Source: JADFNO01 sp965369945
GTDB taxonomy: Bacteria; Planctomycetota; Phycisphaerae; Phycisphaerales; SM1A02
Length of the DNA: 16,257 nucleotides
Reading direction: 5' to 3'
NCBI GenBank assembly: GCA_965369945.1
Contig: CBDUST010000070.1
Coordinates: 1 to 16,257 of the forward strand
Positions 6,761-13,871 of this stretch are shown in pieces. Under the pieces are notes generated by a model. That model worked only from the letters and a program-made list of their open reading frames with translations, was not told the DNA's origin and did no database searches. Position numbers and translations under genes: made by a program. Every line of letters begins with the position of its first letter. Position 1 is the first letter of the stretch.

Positions 6761-9700
6761 ATGGGTGTTCCTGTCATAGGACCCGCACTGCGCAAAGTCT
6801 TCGGCACGCGCAACGAGCGCATGGTCAAACGCTACCTTCGGGTCGTCGATCAAGTTTCAGCTCGTGAAGAGCAGATACGCACGATGACCGATCCGGAATT
6901 GCGCGATCAAAAGGCGATCTTCCGGGCACGGCTTGAGGCGGGCGAAAAGTCGAACGACATTCTGCCTGAGGTATTCGCCATCGCGCGGGAAGCCATGGAT
7001 CGGAACGTGGGAATACGAAACATCTTCAACCCGAAGCATCCCTTCGATGCATCGCAGCTTCCGGATCATGCGCGGACGTTGTACGATCAAGTGAAGGCGC
7101 AGATCGAGCAGGCGGAACCGGCCGATCCGAGTGGCGATTATCTCGGTTGCCGCGAGCCGGTGCAACCGTGGCATTTCGTAAACATCCCGCCTGAGCTTTA
7201 CCAAGCGGTGCGAGAGTTGTACCCCGACTCGAAGCCGCCGTTTCGTGCTCGCCCATTTGATGTGCAGATCATCGGGGCGATGGTGCTCTACGAAGGGCGA
7301 ATCGCGGAGATGAAGACCGGCGAGGGAAAGACCATCGTCGCACCGTTGGCGTGCTACTTGGCGGCGATCGAGGACAAACAAGTTCACGTCGTTACCGTCA
7401 ACGACTATCTCGTGCAGCGCGACCGTGATTGGACGTTTCCATTTTTTCGCGCCCTGGGCCTTACGGTCGGCGCGATTCACCCGCAGCACGTCCTTGAAGA
7501 GACTGCGAAGAAGATGAGAGATATCGGCGTGGGCGGATTCTCGCAGGCCAACTCGGATGATCCACGGTGGCTGTATCAAGCGGCCATTCAACTGAAGCAG
7601 GAAGCGTATCAATGCAACGTGCTCTATGGCACGACAAGCGAATTTGGATTCGACTATCTACGCGACAACATGAAGCTCTCCACCAAGGAACAGGTGCAAA
7701 AACACCGCGACTTCGCCATCGTCGATGAAGTTGATTCGACACTCGTCGACGAGGCGCGAACGCCCCTGATCATTTCAGGCTTGGCGCACGATCACTCGCC
7801 ACGATACGACTTGGCGGACAAACTTGCACGCGATCTGCTTGGCAAACAAAAAGAGTGGAACGCAGCTGATCAAAATGTGCATTCGTGTCTGGTCGAAATA
7901 TCAGGCCTTGAGGGCGATATTCGCAACGCCCGGGATAAAGTAAAAAGTGCTGCGCTCAAACAGCGACTGGAGGACGGCAAGACTCGGCTTCCGGAGTTGG
8001 AAGCTGCGCGCGACCGGCATACGCAATACTACGAAGTCGAACTCGATAAGAAGAAGGCGACGATCACGCATGATGGGATCGCCGAGGCGCAGCGCATTGC
8101 TGGTGTTGGATCATTCTACGTGGGGGAGAATATCGATATTCCTCACTTACTCGAGCAGTCGATTCGTGCCCATACCGTCTATCAGCGCGATCGCGACTAT
8201 GTCGTTGCGCCGGACGACAAGGGCGAGCAGACAATCGTTATCGTTGATCAGAATACCGGGCGAAAGATGATCGGGCGGCAGTGGTCCGATGGATTGCACC
8301 AGGCGATCGAGTCCAAGGAGAGCGTTCCTATCAAGCAGGAGACGCAGACCATGGCGACGATCACGATCCAAAACTTCTTCAAGCTCTACGACCGGTTGTC
8401 GGGCATGACGGGAACCGCTGACACCGAGGCGACCGAATTTCATGAAATCTACAAGCTGGATGTGATCGTGATACCCACGAATGTGCCGGTGGTTCGTGCG
8501 GATAGTAATGATGTAGTATTCTTGGCGACGAAAGACAAATGGTCGGCAATCGTAGATGAGATCAAGGCATTTCACGATGTTGGTCGGCCCATTCTCGTGG
8601 GGACGACCAGCGTCGAGAAATCCGAAGATTTGAGCGCGATGTTGACGCGCAAGCACAACGTCAAGCATGAGGTGCTCAACGCCAAACAACATGAACGAGA
8701 GGCGGACATCATCGCCGGAGCCGGCGAACTTGGTGCGGTGATGATCGCCACGAACATGGCTGGTCGCGGCACCGACATTGTGCTAGGTAAGTTCACGTCG
8801 GCGCAACTGATCGATCATTGGAAACGGCGCGGCATTTGCCCCAAGGGCGTCACCGCCGAAATGCCCCATGAACAGATCGTCGCCGCCGTCTATCGGCAAT
8901 TGGCAGTCAAAGAACTTGGCCTGAAGAAGGGCGCAGTTCAGGAGATGGCGGACGACGAGATCAAAATGGCTTTGCTTCGTAAATGGGCGATCGATCTTTG
9001 TTGGTTGAGCGAATCAAAAGCGGCATCAATGACCGAAGCGCAGCTACTGAAACAACTCGACGACTCGGGCGGATGTCTGTTGCACCGAATCCGTCTGTTC
9101 AAGGACATTGAGGAAATTGGCGGGTTGCATGTGATCGGAACGGAACGCCACGAGTCGCGGCGCATCGACAATCAGCTCCGTGGGCGTTGTGGTCGACAGG
9201 GTGACCGAGGCTCCAGTCGATTCTTCCTCAGCTTGGAGGATGATTTGATGAAGATGTTTGCGGGCAAGACGACCATGAGCGTCCTGAGCAAACTTGGCAT
9301 GAAGGAGGGCGATGCCATCGAACATCCCATGTTGACGAAATCCGTCGGCCGGGCCCAGCGCAAAGTCGAAGAACGCAACTTCCTCATTCGCAAGAACATC
9401 CTGGAATATGACGAACCGATGGATGTACAGCGCGGCGTCTTCTACGGCATGCGGCAAGACATCCTGGAGGGTCGTGGCGTGAAGGATCTCATTTTCCAGT
9501 ATATCGACGAGTCGGTTGAGGATGCCGTCTACACCTACCTGGATCGGAATTACGTTTCCAACTGCATCGCCGAATGGGTGCATGAGAAGCTGAATGTGGC
9601 GATCGATGGCCAGCGATTGCGCGGCAAGGATCGGGAGGATCTGCATAACCTGATCCGACGGGATGCCAAGGAGGAGGCGAGCAACATTATCCGTGTGACC

Positions 9701-10951
9701 ATCGGGGAATTCATGTCCCCGGATATGGAGCCGGAAGCGTGGGACCTTAAAGGTCTGGCAGATTGGGGCAATGCAAATTTCGAGGCGGGATTGGAGGTTT
9801 CACGACTGTCTGAGATGTCGGTCGATGACGTCGTTGAGCAATTGGACAAAGCGGCGGAGCAGCGCATCGACGAGGCGGATTTGGCGCCGCTCGATCAATA
9901 TCTTGTGCCAGCGTACGCCGAGCGTGAACTTGCGAAATGGGCGGGGAATAAGTTTGGCGGCGACGTGAAAGCTGAGGAGTTTGTCGGTCTTGAGGAACCG
10001 GGCGATGCGGTCGAGAAACTCATGGCCGATGCTCGCGCCGCCTACGAGCGCCGAGAGCTGACCTACCCGATCGACTTTGCCTTGGAGATGACCACGGTCG
10101 GGATGCAGCACGACCCTCAGCATGCGATCGAACAGTTCTGCACGTGGGTCAAATCGAAATACGAACTGGAATGGGATCCTCAATCACTGCCTTCGACCGA
10201 TCCTGTGCAACTTCGCGAGTTGTTGATAGCCGAGGCCAAGAAGTGGGACGAATCTAGAATTGCGGAGCGGGCTGATCGTGCGCAGGTCGCTAGCAGCAAT
10301 CCCGAAGAACTCGATGAATGGTTCGCGACCAACTGCAACGTTCGACTTACCGATGAGGAGCGCAAGCGCGCCCTCGATGATCCCAAGACCGTGGCGGAGG
10401 AGAAGATCGCCGCGGTGTTGCGGGCGGAGTTGACGCAATTCGAGCGATGGGTGCTGCTTCAGATCGTCGATCAAGCGTGGAAGGATCACCTCTACACGAT
10501 GGATCAGGTCAAAGAGGCGATCGGTTTCCGTTCGTTTAGTCAGCGTGATCCGCGCATCGAGTTCAAGCGAGAGGCGGGGCAGTTGTTTGAGACGATGCAG
10601 AAATCGATTCACAATAAGGTGACGGACCTGATCTTCAAGGCGAAGCTGTCGCCGGCCGCGCCGAGTGGACCGGTAGCGGCGCCTCGAGGTGCGCCGACGC
10701 CGACTGGTCCTGGCAGACCGGGTCGTCGCTCTGCGCAGCCTGCGATTGCTGCTGCGGCTGCCGCTGCAACTGCCGCTGGGACTGCAACGCAGCGCCGCGA
10801 TCTGGAGTCGGCGAGTCGCGCCGGTACGCCGGGCGGCGGGGCCCGAAAGCGCCAACCGATGCGCCGCAGCGCTCCAGCGATCGGGCGAAACGAACCATGC
10901 CCCTGCGGTTCAGGCAAGAAGTACAAACGCTGTTGCGGCCAACGGACGTGA
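6761..10951 (+). CDS. secA: Preprotein translocase ATPase SecA, extended form
   Basis: Cytoplasmic motor ATPase that drives preproteins through SecYEG. Landmarks: Walker A MKTGEGKT (184-191), NDYL (214-217), YGTTSEFGFDYLRDNM (289-304), Walker B region DEVD (322-325) followed by EARTPLIISG (331-340), WSDGLHQA (508-515), SGMTGTADTEA (547-557), NMAGRGTDIVLG (665-676), GGLHVIGTERHESRRIDNQL (787-806), the helical scaffold ERWVLLQIVDQAWKDHL (1228-1244) and a C-terminal SEC-C zinc motif CPCGSGKKYKRCC (1380-1392), which in homologues binds SecB or the ribosome. At 1396 aa it is about 500 residues longer than E. coli SecA (901 aa). By eye the extra sequence lies at about 92-163, 243-282, 360-430 (coiled-coil-like), 677-785, 900-1225, and in a Pro/Ala/Gly-rich linker at 1297-1372. 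All ATPase motifs are intact, so it should be functional. Confidence 0.98.
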   Translation: MGVPVIGPALRKVFGTRNERMVKRYLRVVDQVSAREEQIRTMTDPELRDQKAIFRARLEAGEKSNDILPEVFAIAREAMDRNVGIRNIFNPKHPFDASQLPDHARTLYDQVKAQIEQAEPADPSGDYLGCREPVQPWHFVNIPPELYQAVRELYPDSKPPFRARPFDVQIIGAMVLYEGRIAEMKTGEGKTIVAPLACYLAAIEDKQVHVVTVNDYLVQRDRDWTFPFFRALGLTVGAIHPQHVLEETAKKMRDIGVGGFSQANSDDPRWLYQAAIQLKQEAYQCNVLYGTTSEFGFDYLRDNMKLSTKEQVQKHRDFAIVDEVDSTLVDEARTPLIISGLAHDHSPRYDLADKLARDLLGKQKEWNAADQNVHSCLVEISGLEGDIRNARDKVKSAALKQRLEDGKTRLPELEAARDRHTQYYEVELDKKKATITHDGIAEAQRIAGVGSFYVGENIDIPHLLEQSIRAHTVYQRDRDYVVAPDDKGEQTIVIVDQNTGRKMIGRQWSDGLHQAIESKESVPIKQETQTMATITIQNFFKLYDRLSGMTGTADTEATEFHEIYKLDVIVIPTNVPVVRADSNDVVFLATKDKWSAIVDEIKAFHDVGRPILVGTTSVEKSEDLSAMLTRKHNVKHEVLNAKQHEREADIIAGAGELGAVMIATNMAGRGTDIVLGKFTSAQLIDHWKRRGICPKGVTAEMPHEQIVAAVYRQLAVKELGLKKGAVQEMADDEIKMALLRKWAIDLCWLSESKAASMTEAQLLKQLDDSGGCLLHRIRLFKDIEEIGGLHVIGTERHESRRIDNQLRGRCGRQGDRGSSRFFLSLEDDLMKMFAGKTTMSVLSKLGMKEGDAIEHPMLTKSVGRAQRKVEERNFLIRKNILEYDEPMDVQRGVFYGMRQDILEGRGVKDLIFQYIDESVEDAVYTYLDRNYVSNCIAEWVHEKLNVAIDGQRLRGKDREDLHNLIRRDAKEEASNIIRVTIGEFMSPDMEPEAWDLKGLADWGNANFEAGLEVSRLSEMSVDDVVEQLDKAAEQRIDEADLAPLDQYLVPAYAERELAKWAGNKFGGDVKAEEFVGLEEPGDAVEKLMADARAAYERRELTYPIDFALEMTTVGMQHDPQHAIEQFCTWVKSKYELEWDPQSLPSTDPVQLRELLIAEAKKWDESRIAERADRAQVASSNPEELDEWFATNCNVRLTDEERKRALDDPKTVAEEKIAAVLRAELTQFERWVLLQIVDQAWKDHLYTMDQVKEAIGFRSFSQRDPRIEFKREAGQLFETMQKSIHNKVTDLIFKAKLSPAAPSGPVAAPRGAPTPTGPGRPGRRSAQPAIAAAAAAATAAGTATQRRDLESASRAGTPGGGARKRQPMRRSAPAIGRNEPCPCGSGKKYKRCCGQRT

Positions 10952-10961
10952 GGCAGAAGGT

Positions 10962-11017
10962 ATCAAGGCATCAAGGCACTAAGGCACTAAGGCATTAGGG
11001 CATTAGGGCATTAGGGA
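10962..11017. repeat. Seven-unit 8-bp tandem repeat
   Basis: Starting 11 bp after the secA stop codon, seven contiguous 8-bp units run ATCAAGGC x2, ACTAAGGC x2, ATTAGGGC x2, ATTAGGGA x1. All units share the pattern A-Y-Y-A-R-G-G-[C/A], and adjacent units are identical in pairs, with a stepwise change along the array. It lies in the convergent gap between secA and the membrane-protein gene. Its role is unknown; slipped-strand expansion explains the pattern. Confidence 0.85.
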
Positions 11018-11024
11018 GAAGTAG

Positions 11025-11044
11025 CCGCGGGTGGAAACCCGCGG
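11025..11044. terminator. Palindrome with GGAA loop, probable bidirectional transcript end
   Basis: CCGCGGGT (11025-11032) pairs perfectly with ACCCGCGG (11037-11044) across a GGAA loop, a GNRA-type tetraloop when transcribed from the plus strand. It sits between the convergent secA and membrane-protein genes, so it may stabilise or end both transcripts. No T-run follows on either strand, so it is not a canonical intrinsic terminator; it may instead be a copy of a dispersed palindromic repeat. Confidence 0.5.
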
Positions 11045-11063
11045 ACGCTAACGATCGTAGTTG

Positions 11064-12200
11064 CTACGTTCGCTGTACGCTTGCTCGGACGAAATGTGTG
11101 AAGCATTTCCATAACACTATCGCTGTGAGCGCGAGCGACGCCAACCAGGCGCGATCGTGGAGGAACGCAAACTCATACAGCGGTAACGCGGCGATGATGA
11201 CGATCGCAAACGTCGTCACATTGGCCTTGGCAATTGCGAGTGTCTTTCCGGGACCGATGAACAGGAGCACATACGCTGGGAACACCAAGCCGAAGAAAAC
11301 AAGCAGTCGCAGATACATGTCCCGGCCGATCCCCGGCGCGTCGTCGAAGAAGCGGATGGAATATGACAGTCCTGCTATGAGCAATGCCACGAGCACAACA
11401 ATGGTGATGTCTGTTCTCGGGCGCTTGGGCGCGGTCTTGGAAATCTCGCGCAAATGCGCCGCGACAGTGAACATGGACTGCGTGAGAATGTGCCCGATGA
11501 CGAGCGGTGTCAACAACGAGCCGAAGGCATAGGCGCATGTGAAGACGATCATGATCGTAAAACTCAACGCAAAGATTGCAAAGGCGTGCCGACTCGGTGA
11601 TTCACTTCGCGCGCGATGGAACGTGAGGTCCAGATAGGGGCACAGGACGAAGCCGACCGCAAAGACGGGCGTCAACCAGGCAAGATCCAAAAGCGAGGTT
11701 TGCCCGACCCAACTGATCTCGTCCAACGAACCAGTGCCCCATTGCATAAAGGCCGCAAGCGAGAGCGCGAATGTGAGCATCGCCAGGATTGGCCAGACAC
11801 GCGTTGGCAGACGACTGAGTGCGACCGCCCCGGCCATCACGATCACGGCGAGTAGGAGCCCGAAGTACTCGCCCATTTGCTGCGGCAGGAAATCCGGGAC
11901 CCGCAAAACGAACGTCGCCGCAACGAAGGGAATGAAGAACATGTGGTACACAACGACGATAAATGAGAACCATCGCATCGCCGAACCGTGCTTGAGCACA
12001 AGTTGTTGGCTCGTCGCGCGCTGGAGTACGTAGCCGAACGCAGCGCAGCCAAGCACATTGGGGATCGCAAAGACGAGAAACCCCCACCAGCCGAACTGTC
12101 GCAGCATGATGATGGGCAGGTACATGCCGATGCACCATGTCCAACTGCACGCACAGAACAGACCCCATCCGAACGTAGACAGCGCCTTGGGCTGGTTCAC
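11064..12200 (-). CDS. Polytopic membrane protein, unknown function
   Basis: 378-aa integral membrane protein from the GTG start, with about eleven hydrophobic segments (roughly 12-32, 36-58, 76-98, 112-128, 136-152, 172-192, 206-230, 264-282, 296-316, 328-346, 350-368). Its first two helices, containing CSWTWCIGMYLP (18-29) and FLVFAIPNVLG (41-51), recall LeuT-fold transporters such as sodium:solute symporters, but no transporter family can be assigned and the protein is shorter than those. I chose the GTG at 12200 because it overlaps the stop of the upstream hotdog gene as GTGA, a usual coupling arrangement, whereas the upstream ATG at 12269 would overlap that gene by 73 bp and adds a non-hydrophobic leader. 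Translation is probably coupled to the upstream gene. Confidence 0.8.
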   Translation of the reverse strand: MNQPKALSTFGWGLFCACSWTWCIGMYLPIIMLRQFGWWGFLVFAIPNVLGCAAFGYVLQRATSQQLVLKHGSAMRWFSFIVVVYHMFFIPFVAATFVLRVPDFLPQQMGEYFGLLLAVIVMAGAVALSRLPTRVWPILAMLTFALSLAAFMQWGTGSLDEISWVGQTSLLDLAWLTPVFAVGFVLCPYLDLTFHRARSESPSRHAFAIFALSFTIMIVFTCAYAFGSLLTPLVIGHILTQSMFTVAAHLREISKTAPKRPRTDITIVVLVALLIAGLSYSIRFFDDAPGIGRDMYLRLLVFFGLVFPAYVLLFIGPGKTLAIAKANVTTFAIVIIAALPLYEFAFLHDRAWLASLALTAIVLWKCFTHFVRASVQRT

Positions 12201-12805
12201 TTCTTTTTGTGACGGGCGGCGCGAGCCTGCAGCAGCGATTTCGGCGTGCAGTGGAAGGTCATGACGCATCGTCCCACGCGCACTTCCTTGCCTCGCTTCT
12301 TGAGTTGCTGGCGAATCTCGAGTTCCAGATCGATGTTGAACTCACCGTCGGCAGCGATTCGTTTTTGCAGATCCTCAGTCTCGATGATTTCATAGACCGC
12401 AGGACCGCGACATGGTCGCAAGAACTTGTATCGCATCTCTTTGCAGACGACGATGTAGTCGCTGCCGCATTCGGCGAACAAATACATGCCGGCCGCGACT
12501 TCGGAGTTGCCCAAAAGCGCCGCGCCGGCCATGGCGTTGTACCAGTTGCGATTGATTCGCTTGAACGGCAGCACGGCCGTGAATCGCTTCGTGCCCAATC
12601 GCTTCATGGTGATGCCTGAGCGGAACGCGTACGGCAACCAGATCAACGAGCAGATTTTGTGCCAGAAGTTATTCCTGGTGCTGAGTCGGCTGATGAACGC
12701 CTCGACCCGCTGCATGTACTTGCGATCCTCTCGCGAAACCCGTGCGAGACCCGGGGCCGAGGCGGAGGACTTGCTGGCGGCTTGATCGAGCTTGGCAGTA
12801 GTCAC
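12197..12805 (-). CDS. Hotdog-fold (DUF4442/PaaI-like thioesterase) protein
   Basis: 202-aa protein of the hotdog superfamily, most like the DUF4442 branch of PaaI-type acyl-CoA thioesterases. Supporting features are a Ser/Ala-rich N-terminal tail (1-28), a preceding helix (about 30-60), the first strand with MKRLGTKRFTAVLPF (67-81), and the central hotdog helix with NWYNAMAGAALLGNSEVA (87-104), whose N...A...G...E layout is family-like. Further strands run to about residue 187, and the C-terminus is Lys/Arg-rich. Substrate unknown; enzymatic activity is inferred from the fold only. The start is a GTG at 12805 without a clear ribosome site; the next Met is at residue 31. The TGA stop overlaps the GTG of the membrane-protein gene, linking the two in one operon. 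Confidence 0.8.
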   Translation of the reverse strand: MTTAKLDQAASKSSASAPGLARVSREDRKYMQRVEAFISRLSTRNNFWHKICSLIWLPYAFRSGITMKRLGTKRFTAVLPFKRINRNWYNAMAGAALLGNSEVAAGMYLFAECGSDYIVVCKEMRYKFLRPCRGPAVYEIIETEDLQKRIAADGEFNIDLELEIRQQLKKRGKEVRVGRCVMTFHCTPKSLLQARAARHKKK

Positions 12806-12906
12806 GTAGGGGTCTTCAGATCGAGGGGGCCGGTGTGGAAAGTGACGTGCGGCGGACGTATTAGATAGTTATGCTAGACCACTCACGGGGATTGTGCCAG
12901 CGGCGA

Positions 12907-12921
12907 GAAAGGTGGCCTTTC
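12907..12921. other. Small hairpin in the divergent intergenic region
   Basis: GAAAGG (12907-12912) and CCTTTC (12916-12921) form a perfect 6-bp stem with a TGG loop, within the 204-bp region between the divergent hotdog and TIM-barrel genes. Promoters for both directions must lie here, but no convincing -35/-10 pair could be picked out by eye. Confidence 0.25.
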
Positions 12922-13009
12922 GGGTCTGGCGGAGGGCCGTTGTGGTCGTTGCCCGGAGGGTGTCCGCGGGCTTAGGTCGTGTCTCCTACTACAGTTACGG
13001 CATTCGACG

Positions 13010-13861
13010 ATGAAGAACAGTAGGATCGGCGTGTGCAGCTGGAGCCTGAGGGCAGCCGAGGCATCGGAACTCGTCGATATGCTGCGTCGGATCGACCTTG
13101 GATCGTTGCAGCTGGCCCTCAGCCCAATCATCCATCAGCCGACTGTGTGGGGATCGGCGATAGCCGAGCTGCGACGCGCCGGAGTCCAGATCGTCAGTGG
13201 GATGATGGCGATGGCCGGCGAGGACTACTCATCACTCGAATCGATCGCCCGCACCGGTGGGGTCCAGCTCGATGAGATGTGGCCGGCCAATCAGAAGCAT
13301 GCCGAGGCGGCAGCGCTGCTCGCGGCGGATGAAGGGATCGACTTGGTCACCTTCCATGCTGGGTTCATTCCGGAGGATCGTAACGACCCTGAGCGTGGCA
13401 AGTTGCTGGACCGGTTACGGATTATCGCTCAAATTTTTGAGAAACGAGAACTTCGACTCGGCTTTGAGACCGGGCAGGAAACAGCCGCGACACTCGACGA
13501 AGCGATGGTTGAACTGAGTTGTCCGAACGTCGGCGTGAATTTTGATCCAGCTAACATGATTCTGTACGGGAAGGGTGATCCGGTTGAGGCGCTGCGAGTT
13601 CTAGCGCCGCGCGTTGTGCAGATTCATATCAAAGATGCCGTGGCGACGGACACACCCGGCACGTGGGGTACGGAAGTTCCGGTTGGTGAGGGCGCGGTCG
13701 ATTGGCCGGCGTTCTTTGAAGTAGCGCTCGGCATCGACCCGCCGGTGAACTTCATCATCGAGCGAGAAGCGGGCGAAGATCGTAGCGCCGACATCCTCGC
13801 CGCACGGGATTTGATCGACACGTATGTGGGTTCTACGCGAAGTGAAACGCCATCCTCGTGA
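13010..13861 (+). CDS. Sugar phosphate isomerase/epimerase-like TIM-barrel protein
   Basis: 283-aa protein of the AP-endonuclease-2/xylose-isomerase-like TIM-barrel family. The N-terminal strand reads RIGVCSWSLRA (5-15). Candidate metal ligands fall at the usual strand ends: Glu153 in GFETGQ, Asp179 in NFDPANM, His206 in QIHIKDA and Glu251 in IIERE; HAG at 116-118 and GEGAVDW at 226-232 are also typical. No signal peptide is visible, so it is probably cytoplasmic. The reaction and substrate cannot be named. The ATG start gives a complete first strand although no Shine-Dalgarno is seen. It is followed by the GGT gene after 10 bp, and the GGT ribosome site overlaps its stop codon, so the two form an operon. 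Confidence 0.87.
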   Translation: MKNSRIGVCSWSLRAAEASELVDMLRRIDLGSLQLALSPIIHQPTVWGSAIAELRRAGVQIVSGMMAMAGEDYSSLESIARTGGVQLDEMWPANQKHAEAAALLAADEGIDLVTFHAGFIPEDRNDPERGKLLDRLRIIAQIFEKRELRLGFETGQETAATLDEAMVELSCPNVGVNFDPANMILYGKGDPVEALRVLAPRVVQIHIKDAVATDTPGTWGTEVPVGEGAVDWPAFFEVALGIDPPVNFIIEREAGEDRSADILAARDLIDTYVGSTRSETPSS

Positions 13862-13864
13862 GGG
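13860..13864 (+). promoter_or_regulatory. Ribosome binding site deciding the ggt start
   Basis: GAGGG lies seven bases before the ATG at 13872 and overlaps the TGA of the preceding gene (13859-13861). It favours the 13872 start, which begins a clean signal peptide, over an in-frame ATG at 13824 inside the upstream gene. Confidence 0.6.
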
Positions 13865-13871
13865 TTTGTTG

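Noticed and set aside
6857..7612. Minus-strand reading frame (251 codons) opposite secA
   Set aside because: It overlaps the conserved SecA ATPase domain on the other strand and has no family features.
12883..13131. 82-codon minus-strand reading frame spanning the divergent intergenic region
   Set aside because: It overlaps the start of the TIM-barrel gene antisense, is Arg/Ser/Pro-rich without a motif and occupies the region needed for divergent promoters.
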